A DNA stretch of 64,000 bases from Gammaproteobacteria bacterium (GTDB taxonomy: Bacteria; Pseudomonadota; Gammaproteobacteria; Diplorickettsiales; Diplorickettsiaceae): positions 74,336 to 138,335 of the forward strand of contig VBOA01000007.1 in NCBI GenBank assembly GCA_005877695.1, read 5' to 3'. The position numbers were made by a program, and so were the translations under genes. The notes beneath the pieces are model-generated. The model was not told the DNA's origin and made no database searches. It was given only the letters and a program-made list of their open reading frames with translations. The stretch's first letter is position 1, and every line of letters starts with the position of its first letter. Shown here one piece after another: positions 56,887 through 64,000 of this stretch.

Positions 56887-57675
56887 ATGTTGATATTAGA
56901 GAAATTACGATTATTAGGTCAGTTTGGTTTGCAGTTATTAATGAGCTTTGGTCGTTCTGGTATTTTTTTAGTGCATTTATTAATTCGCAAACCACGTTTT
57001 AAAAAAAGTTTTCCTTTGTTAATCGAACAACTCTATTTTATTGGTGTACTTTCTTTAATTATTATTATTTTATCAGGATTATTTATTGGCTTGGTTGTGG
57101 GGTTACAAGGGTATAATACATTAAATAAATTTGGTGCAAGTCAACAATTAGGTCAATTGGTTGCTTTAAGTGTGGTGCGAGAATTAGGGCCTGTGGTTAC
57201 AGCTTTATTGTTTGCAGGGCGAGCAGGTTCTGCATTGACAGCAGAAATTGGCTTGATGAAATCTACTGAGCAGCTTGCGAGTATGGAAATGATGGGCGTT
57301 GATCCATTATGGCGGGTGATTTCACCTCGTTTTTGGGGTGGTTTTATTAGTATGCCCATATTAATGATTATTTTTAGCGTAGTTGCAGTTTGGGGTGGGT
57401 ATTTAGTCGGTGTGGTTTGGTTAGGCGTAGATAGTGGAACATTCTGGAGTGCTATGCAATCCGCTGTTAATTTTCATGATGATATAGTGAACGGAATTAT
57501 AAAAAGTATAGTTTTTGGCAGTGTGGTGACCTGGATAGCGGTGTTTCAAGGATATGATACGGTTCCTACCGCGCAAGGTATTGGCCGAGCAACAACACGT
57601 ACCGTTGTATATTCATCCCTGGCTATACTAGGCTTGGATTTTGTATTAACCGCAGTGATGATGGGGGGTTGGTAA
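56887..57675 (+). CDS. mlaE: MlaE, phospholipid transport permease
   Basis: A 262-residue inner-membrane permease of the Mla complex. The family motif is [23 protein letters not shown], then [32 protein letters not shown] and the C-terminal [19 protein letters not shown]. Length matches E. coli MlaE (260). The start overlaps no other gene but is 4 bases after mlaF. Confidence 0.95.
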   Translation: MLILEKLRLLGQFGLQLLMSFGRSGIFLVHLLIRKPRFKKSFPLLIEQLYFIGVLSLIIIILSGLFIGLVVGLQGYNTLNKFGASQQLGQLVALSVVRELGPVVTALLFAGRAGSALTAEIGLMKSTEQLASMEMMGVDPLWRVISPRFWGGFISMPILMIIFSVVAVWGGYLVGVVWLGVDSGTFWSAMQSAVNFHDDIVNGIIKSIVFGSVVTWIAVFQGYDTVPTAQGIGRATTRTVVYSSLAILGLDFVLTAVMMGGW

Positions 57676-58146
57676 GTGCGAGAGAGAATAATAGAAATTT
57701 GGGTTGGCTTTTTTATGTTATTTGGGATCTTTGCTTTATTAGTTTTGGCTTTTAAGGTAAGTGGGCTAAGTAGCTCTATAGATGCGAGCGGATATAATTT
57801 GATAGCGGCTTTTGACAATGTAGGCGGATTAAAAGTACGTTCGCCCGTATCTTTAGCAGGCGTTCACATAGGGGAAGTAAGCGCCATAAAGTTAGATAAC
57901 GTTCAATTCAAAGCTATCGTGACGATGAAAATTGATCCAAAATATAAACAATTGCCAATAGATACTTCCGCAAGTATTTTAACTCAAGGTTTATTAGGAG
58001 CGAACTATATTAGTCTAACACCAGGATTTGCTCAAACGTTTTTGAAAAATAATGCTATCGTACAAGATACGCATCCCGCATTAATTTTAGAAGATCTTAT
58101 TGGCCAATTAATATTTAGCTTAAAGAATTCAGGGGGAAAGAAATGA
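57676..58146 (+). CDS. mlaD: MlaD, MCE-domain lipid-binding subunit
   Basis: A 156-residue single-helix anchor plus MCE domain, which forms the hexameric ring in the periplasm. Helix about 7-27, MCE motif AFDNVGGLKVRSPVSLAGVHIGEV and TQGLLGANYISL. Start is GTG directly after the mlaE stop. Length is slightly short (E. coli 183) because of a shorter tail. It overlaps mlaC by 4 bases. Confidence 0.94.
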   Translation: MRERIIEIWVGFFMLFGIFALLVLAFKVSGLSSSIDASGYNLIAAFDNVGGLKVRSPVSLAGVHIGEVSAIKLDNVQFKAIVTMKIDPKYKQLPIDTSASILTQGLLGANYISLTPGFAQTFLKNNAIVQDTHPALILEDLIGQLIFSLKNSGGKK

Positions 58147-58745
58147 AAAAAGTAATATTTGCATTATTTGGATTATTAATCTGTACAATGGTATGGGCGA
58201 TTTCTTCGCCTGTAGATTTGTTACAAAATACTTCTAATCAATTAATTTCAGCGCTACAACAAAATCAAGCTACCCTTAGAACAAAACCTCAGATTGTTTA
58301 TCACATAGTTAATCAAATTTTATTGCCACATGTCGATGTTATGAGCATGTCAAGTAAAGCTTTAGGTCGTGAAGCGTGGTTACGAGCGAGCCCGATGCAA
58401 AGACAAGCATTTGCTCAACAATTTGTTACCTTGCTTATCCGAACTTATTCAAGCGCCCTGGCCCAATATACCAACGAAAGAGTAAATTTTTTACCCATTC
58501 GGGGTGATTATACTAATCAACCTCGTGTACAGGTTAATAGTATCATTGTTCGTGAATCAGGGTCTTCTATTAACCTGAGTTATCGCATGACGCGAGTAGG
58601 CGGACAATGGATGCTTTATGATTTCAGTGTAGATGGAGTGAGCATCATCGAAAGTTTTCGTTCCCAATTTGTGGAAGAATTGCAACACAGTGGTATCAAT
58701 GGCTTAATTAATAAACTTGCGCAACATAACAACCAAAGTGATTAA
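58143..58745 (+). CDS. mlaC: MlaC, periplasmic phospholipid carrier
   Basis: A 200-residue protein with signal peptide (about 1-20, ending VWA) and the MlaC/Ttg2D fold: LLPHVDVMSMSSKALGREAWLRASPMQRQAFAQQFVTLLIRTYSSAL, YRMTRVGGQWMLYDFSVDGVSIIESFRSQF. It ferries phospholipids between MlaFEDB and the outer-membrane MlaA (not in the window). Confidence 0.94.
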   Translation: MKKVIFALFGLLICTMVWAISSPVDLLQNTSNQLISALQQNQATLRTKPQIVYHIVNQILLPHVDVMSMSSKALGREAWLRASPMQRQAFAQQFVTLLIRTYSSALAQYTNERVNFLPIRGDYTNQPRVQVNSIIVRESGSSINLSYRMTRVGGQWMLYDFSVDGVSIIESFRSQFVEELQHSGINGLINKLAQHNNQSD

Positions 58746-58750
58746 TTCAG

Positions 58751-59062
58751 ATGAACAGGCCCTCTTTACAGTTTAAAAAAGATCATTATGTCTTATCGGG
58801 TTCTCTAAATACCTACACTGTCCCTGGACTATGGCAACTTAGCCAGGATATTCTAAAAAATGATAAAGCTTCATTAATTCTTTTTAATCTAGAAAATGTT
58901 ATTCAAAGTGATAGTAGTGGTGTGGCATTATTGGTTGCTTGGAAACGAATGCTAAAACAACGTAATCAAGAAATTCGTTTAGTAGCTTTACCTACGCAGA
59001 TGCTAGCCATTATTCGAGTATCGGATTTAGAAAAAATATTGCCTATAAATCGCTCCCAATAA
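58751..59062 (+). CDS. mlaB: MlaB, STAS-domain subunit
   Basis: A 103-residue STAS-domain protein that binds MlaF and supports the complex. The motif VIQSDSSGVALLVAWKRMLK includes the conserved SDSSG loop. In many gammaproteobacteria ibaG (a BolA gene) follows before murA; here only a 144-bp non-coding gap is present. Confidence 0.9.
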   Translation: MNRPSLQFKKDHYVLSGSLNTYTVPGLWQLSQDILKNDKASLILFNLENVIQSDSSGVALLVAWKRMLKQRNQEIRLVALPTQMLAIIRVSDLEKILPINRSQ

Positions 59063-59206
59063 TGGATAGATCTAAAGCAAAGGAAGCGCAATTTATTGCA
59101 TCAAGAGAAGCATCTTGCCTATCTTGGGGATTTCTATTGCAAAAAGTATAAACATAAAGAATTTTTGTCATTGGTAAATGTATTCGGTATAAAAATAGAG
59201 AGATAA

Positions 59207-60484
<1,278 letters not shown>

Positions 60485-60490
60485 TAGAGA

Positions 60491-60537
60491 ATTAGAAGTT
60501 TATTAATTGTCCAAGTACAACCAATAAACTTTCTAAT
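60491..60537. terminator. Imperfect 14-bp hairpin between murA and the CADD-type gene
   Basis: ATTAGAAGTTTATT (60491-60504) pairs with AATAAACTTTCTAAT (60523-60537) with one bulged base. Placed between convergent genes, it could terminate both. Confidence 0.5.
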
Positions 60538-60559
60538 TAGACTCTATCTACTTGATTTA

Positions 60560-61288
60560 TTAAACTACCGTAGCTTCACAAACATTGTTCATCATTCGAG
60601 TTTGTATGCCACTTAACATATTCCAAATGGATTTCGCTATTTTTTTCGCTGCTTTTTCTGCGATTATTTTTTCTTCCATAGGTAAATTTTTTATGAGTGT
60701 TTTAGTGGCTTCGGCATGTTCTACATCGGCTTCAAGATGAACTAGGAAAAATTTTAAAGTAGCTTCATCTGCAATATTATAAAATTGTTTCAGTCCAGTA
60801 ATTTTACTGGCAGCCGTTTGTGGAATTTGACGTTCATAAGCATATAATGCGCCTAAACCTTCTGCATAGGATGAACGTGATAGCGTTAGAAAATCACTAA
60901 TAAACTGTTTGGTTTCTGGAAAAAGTTCACAGTTAATAACGGTATCTTCTGATAAGCCTAGGCCTTTGGTAAATTGCAACCATAAAGCTGGGTGACTATC
61001 GAGACCATTTATCCCTTCTTCATCATTAAGATTTTCTAATAATACCTTTCGTGCCTCAGAATACTGACAATTGCTGTGAGTGGCACTAAGATATCTTGGG
61101 AAAGCATCCACATGATGATAATACTGGCAAGCATAATCACGGAGATTGTCTAGCGACAATTTTCCAGCAGACCAAGCTTGATAAAGCGGATGTTTTAATA
61201 AATGATTTTCATTCAGCTGCCTATCAAGTTGCTGCATGTAATTACTTTGCAAAATATCATTAAGTGTATTATCGACTTGCATAGTCAT
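60560..61288 (-). CDS. CADD/PqqC-like di-metal protein, probable folate-related (pABA)
   Basis: A 242-residue protein of the CADD family, related to PqqC/TenA folds. HPLYQAWSAGKLSLDNLRDYACQYYHHVDAFPRYLSATHSNC and LLENLNDEEG match the pattern. A further YAYERQIP and HLEADVEHAEATK hold Glu/His/Asp residues fit for a di-iron site. The Chlamydia member CT610 supplies p-aminobenzoate for folate by a self-sacrificing reaction and was first seen as a death-domain binder. ATG at 61288 follows AAGGAGAAAGG; longer upstream frames are not used. Confidence 0.85.
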   Translation of the reverse strand: MTMQVDNTLNDILQSNYMQQLDRQLNENHLLKHPLYQAWSAGKLSLDNLRDYACQYYHHVDAFPRYLSATHSNCQYSEARKVLLENLNDEEGINGLDSHPALWLQFTKGLGLSEDTVINCELFPETKQFISDFLTLSRSSYAEGLGALYAYERQIPQTAASKITGLKQFYNIADEATLKFFLVHLEADVEHAEATKTLIKNLPMEEKIIAEKAAKKIAKSIWNMLSGIQTRMMNNVCEATVV

Positions 61289-61501
61289 AGTGCCTTTCTC
61301 CTTATTTGGTTTAGAACGGAACATTATACCGAATTTAGTCTCAAATCTAAAACCAAGAATATGTCTCAAATATTACCAACTTTTAAGCGCATATTGTTTT
61401 AAAGGTTTACTTAATAGAGTGTATTTTTCAAAAACGCAAATTTTATTTAAAAACAAACCAGTTTTGATTATTTGTATAAAAAATTTCCCTATTTCTGCAA
61501 T

Positions 61502-61530
61502 TTGACACTATTTGGTTTAACTTCTACGAT
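61502..61530 (+). promoter_or_regulatory. Promoter for the glycine-rich lipoprotein gene
   Basis: TTGACA (61502-61507), 17-bp spacer, TACGAT (61525-61530). The start is expected near 61537, with AAGGGAG at 61564 before the ATG. Confidence 0.65.
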
Positions 61531-61577
61531 AAAGTGCATTATTTTGTTCTTTAATAGCTATTAAAGGGAGTTTTCAT

Positions 61578-62045
61578 ATGAAAAAATCAGAAACTAATGC
61601 TTGCTTAATTGCAGGAGTATTAGCCACTTCCATATTGTTAACGGGTTGTGGTGGTGGTAGTGGTGGTGGCATGAGTGGTTTGGGTGCCACTGGTGCAGCA
61701 GGAGCTACGGGAGCTACCGGCGCGGGGGGTACTGTTGGAGGTATAGATTTAGCTAATTTATTAAGTGGTCGAGGTGTTACAATAGCTGGAAATTTATTAG
61801 ATGAACAAGGTGTAGTTGCTCGAGCGTTTTCTCCTCAAGATGCCGCAGATTTAGCTGCCGCTGGAATAATAACCCAAGGAGTTCAAGTTTTGGAAAGAAA
61901 TGGTCAAATTATAGGGTTTGAAGGTCCCCAAGGAACCGTATTTGGTGTGCCTGTACCAGGATCAACTACTTTACCTATGATAGGAAATGTATCGTTACCT
62001 GCATTACCAACGAACATACCGCGAGTTGGAATTCTTGGATTGTAA
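61578..62045 (+). CDS. Lipoprotein with collagen-like Gly-X-Y stretch
   Basis: A 155-residue protein with lipobox (LTGC, about residues 21-24) followed by a Gly-rich region GGGSGGGMSGLGATGAAGATG that runs as GAT/GAA/GAG triplets to about residue 53. The C-terminal half is Gly/Val/Pro-rich without known domain. Collagen-like triplets occur in bacterial surface proteins. It has a good promoter and ribosome binding site, so it may be well expressed. It is upstream of, and convergent with, the TpsB-type transporter gene. Function unknown. Confidence 0.8.
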   Translation: MKKSETNACLIAGVLATSILLTGCGGGSGGGMSGLGATGAAGATGATGAGGTVGGIDLANLLSGRGVTIAGNLLDEQGVVARAFSPQDAADLAAAGIITQGVQVLERNGQIIGFEGPQGTVFGVPVPGSTTLPMIGNVSLPALPTNIPRVGILGL

Positions 62046-62137
62046 GAATAAAAAAATTTTTCGTTGCGAGTTTGATCTTAAAAATATTTGAAAACAGCAT
62101 TAAGCTCGTGACATTTTATTTTCTTCCAGCTAAATTT

Positions 62138-63910
62138 TCAAAAAGGCGTATAACTAAATATGAAGAAAAAACGTAAGCTTTTACCGTTATGTCCGCTTGC
62201 TGTTTGAGATTGAACCGGGTTAGTCATGGGTCTTGCCACACTTAATTGTAATCGAAAATCTTTGCTTACTAGTAATCTAAAACCCGCTGATAAAGAAGCA
62301 TCGCTGTAAACACTATTTAAAAAGAAGGTAGGCGCGACATTTTTGTTCCAGACCTTGCCAATATCATAACGTGTGAAATATTGTATAGCGCCTATAGGTT
62401 TTGGAAAGCTATTATAACGTAGTTCTACACCTCCCATGAGTCCTTGATCGCCAATTATTTCACCTGGATCATAAGCCTGTCCGTAAGGTAGACCACCACC
62501 GTAAGGAATCTTTTCAACAGCTGCAACTGGATTAGGGGCATACTGACCCATTGAATCTATTAATATAGAAAATTTTGGGGTTATATTTTGCACGTGTGTG
62601 ACATAATAATTAAGCTTGGTATAACCCACATAAGGATTAGGAATGCCTGGAGGCGGTGGTGGAGCGGTATTGGCTCCAAATACATGGATCCCTTGACTCA
62701 ATTCAGCTTCCATTCTGTCAAAATATTTGGTTCGGGTGCGTTCATAGATTGCCTTAGCACGTAATGATGGGAGGCGTACAATAGCATCAGGGCTATTAGC
62801 GAAGCCGGTATAAGAAGAAGTTTTGCTACGATAATAGCCGAATGCGAAGCGACCCTCTAATTTATTATTGGTTTGTAAAATAAATGGATGATAAAAATAT
62901 CCCCCTATTTCTCCTGCTTTTCCTGAAACACTAGAAGGTGGTAAGTTGATACTCGGTTTGATTTGCGTGTAGTTCATATAAATATCCAGATGGTTTCCAT
63001 TTACTCCAATAGGGAAGTTGTGTAATAAATAATAGTATTGTAAAACTTTTGGATCAAATGGCGCAGTTGCTGCCGTTATTATAGTTGAATCGCCTCCTTG
63101 CAATAAGGAATACATATTTGCGGTTAAAAATAAGTTTTGACCGCCTAAATAACGGTTTTGATTATTATTTAACAATGCATTAGGAACAAAACGACGTTGT
63201 TTAATGACAAATGTGAGTGTTTGTGCTTCTGAATTAACAATCTCTGGGCTTTTTTTAAGACTAGCGGTAACACCCGGTAATCGGTTTAATAATAAAATAT
63301 AATGCTGTAGTGTTTTTAACTGTAATGGACGCGATTTTTTTAATTGTTGCGCATAAGCATCAAGATATTTTTCTAAGCCATGAGTTTTACCGATAACATT
63401 AACTTGAACTACATAGGCCTCTAAAATTTCTATATGAACATATCCAGACGATAAATTTTGCTTAGGCAAATTGGCTCGGGTAAGAATATAACCATCCTTT
63501 AAATATTTTAATGTAATTTGATGATTTATCTTTTCTAAATCTTGGTAATTAATTCTTTTATTGAAATAAGGTTGATAAAAGGCTAATAGACTTGCTTGCG
63601 AATAGATAGTTGACCCAGTAATGCATACCGAACGTAACACAAACGGCCTGCGCATACTAGGTGGTACTAAAATGGTTGGAGGAAAAATGGGCTGCGTTGC
63701 TACCCTAGTTATAAAAGCTGGTCCTCTTGCACTGATTTCTTGCTGCATGTTGATCGTATTTTGTAATTGTTGTTGTACTTGTCCTGGAGATAATGAACTT
63801 ACTATCTCTGTTGACGCGTAAGTTGGAAAAATAAACAGTAAAAAATAAATCCAATAATTAAAAAATCGGGTATTTCGAGTTTTTTCTGCTTTGAATGATT
63901 GAGAGTCCAT
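62138..63910 (-). CDS. Two-partner secretion outer-membrane transporter (ShlB/FhaC type)
   Basis: A 590-residue TpsB-like protein. A signal peptide (hydrophobic core about 18-33) is followed by a short linker, then a POTRA_2 domain (about 85-170; LRSVCITGSTIYS, YLKDGYILTRANLP). A second POTRA-like segment and the ShlB-type barrel (about 240-590) follow, ending in a typical C-terminal Phe. A PPPPPG stretch lies in an extracellular loop. It should export a large TpsA haemagglutinin/haemolysin-type protein. No partner is in the window; it may lie to the right on the minus strand. Confidence 0.88.
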   Translation of the reverse strand: MDSQSFKAEKTRNTRFFNYWIYFLLFIFPTYASTEIVSSLSPGQVQQQLQNTINMQQEISARGPAFITRVATQPIFPPTILVPPSMRRPFVLRSVCITGSTIYSQASLLAFYQPYFNKRINYQDLEKINHQITLKYLKDGYILTRANLPKQNLSSGYVHIEILEAYVVQVNVIGKTHGLEKYLDAYAQQLKKSRPLQLKTLQHYILLLNRLPGVTASLKKSPEIVNSEAQTLTFVIKQRRFVPNALLNNNQNRYLGGQNLFLTANMYSLLQGGDSTIITAATAPFDPKVLQYYYLLHNFPIGVNGNHLDIYMNYTQIKPSINLPPSSVSGKAGEIGGYFYHPFILQTNNKLEGRFAFGYYRSKTSSYTGFANSPDAIVRLPSLRAKAIYERTRTKYFDRMEAELSQGIHVFGANTAPPPPPGIPNPYVGYTKLNYYVTHVQNITPKFSILIDSMGQYAPNPVAAVEKIPYGGGLPYGQAYDPGEIIGDQGLMGGVELRYNSFPKPIGAIQYFTRYDIGKVWNKNVAPTFFLNSVYSDASLSAGFRLLVSKDFRLQLSVARPMTNPVQSQTASGHNGKSLRFFFIFSYTPF

Positions 63911-64000
63911 ATTTAATTAACTATCCATAAAATAATCTAAGGAAAGTTTAGTAGACCTTAGTAATTAATCAAAGATTTGATTTTTTCTACTACAAAATGG

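Noticed and set aside
59083..59150. Remnant of ibaG between mlaB and murA
   Set aside because: A short ATG frame here (29 codons) has no similarity to BolA proteins.

Overview
The window is about 64 kb of an AT-rich gammaproteobacterial chromosome. Gene content (rpoS, Lol and Mla envelope systems, Kdo hydroxylase, heptosyltransferase, LssY-like membrane phosphatase, an orphan Dot/Icm-type membrane protein, a CADD-family protein, three large lineage-specific proteins) points to a host-associated member of the Legionellales, most like the Coxiella/Rickettsiella/Diplorickettsia side. That placement is inference from gene content and base composition; no database search was run.

Layout. 1-5.2 kb: truncated comM, kdoO, birA, tRNA-Thr(UGU) followed by trhO, and a decayed lipoprotein gene. 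5.2-14.8 kb is the chromosome origin: recF, dnaN and dnaA leave it on the minus strand, and rpmH, rnpA, yidD, yidC and mnmE leave it on the plus strand. The 795-bp gap between dnaA and rpmH has two perfect DnaA boxes and is the probable oriC. Two parS-like palindromes lie 3-4 kb away, one between genes and one inside recF. 14.8-25 kb: waaF and a CHCC zinc-finger gene, a stand-alone MobH/TraI-like protein, apaH, a polyamine cluster (ornithine decarboxylase, deoxyhypusine-synthase-like protein, broken agmatinase), an LssY-like protein, lipA and lipB. 25-30 kb: DUF333 protein, family 4 uracil-DNA glycosylase, a pseudopilin, an IcmD/IcmC-like protein, surE, a YqaA-type protein, rpoS and a VUT-family transporter. 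30-36.4 kb: a biotin cluster, with bioA divergent from a UbiA-family gene and then bioB-bioF-bioC-bioD. 36.5-41 kb: lolA, CDF transporter, TauE-like protein, murI, yccA, tusE. 41-48.3 kb: three large unrecognised proteins around a peroxiredoxin-like gene and tdk. 48.3-55 kb: a tandem MFS pair, metK, ahcY, rpiA and a small protein. 55.4-60.5 kb: dsbA-like lipoprotein, mlaF-mlaE-mlaD-mlaC-mlaB and murA. 60.5-64 kb: CADD-family gene, a glycine-rich collagen-like lipoprotein and a two-partner-secretion outer-membrane transporter.

How it works together. The core is replication initiation, ribosome/RNase P/membrane insertion, and envelope making and upkeep (YidC, WaaF, KdoO, LolA, Mla, MurA, MurI). 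Cofactor genes for lipoate and biotin are largely present, with BirA encoded far from the bio genes. The most notable points are the parS pair near oriC, the agmatinase broken by two lesions beside an ODC/DHS-like pair, the tRNA-Thr(UGU) gene next to the enzyme expected to modify that tRNA, two conserved-residue losses (a MlaF Walker A glycine and a UDG iron-sulfur cysteine), and the probable effector-like proteins at 41-48 kb.
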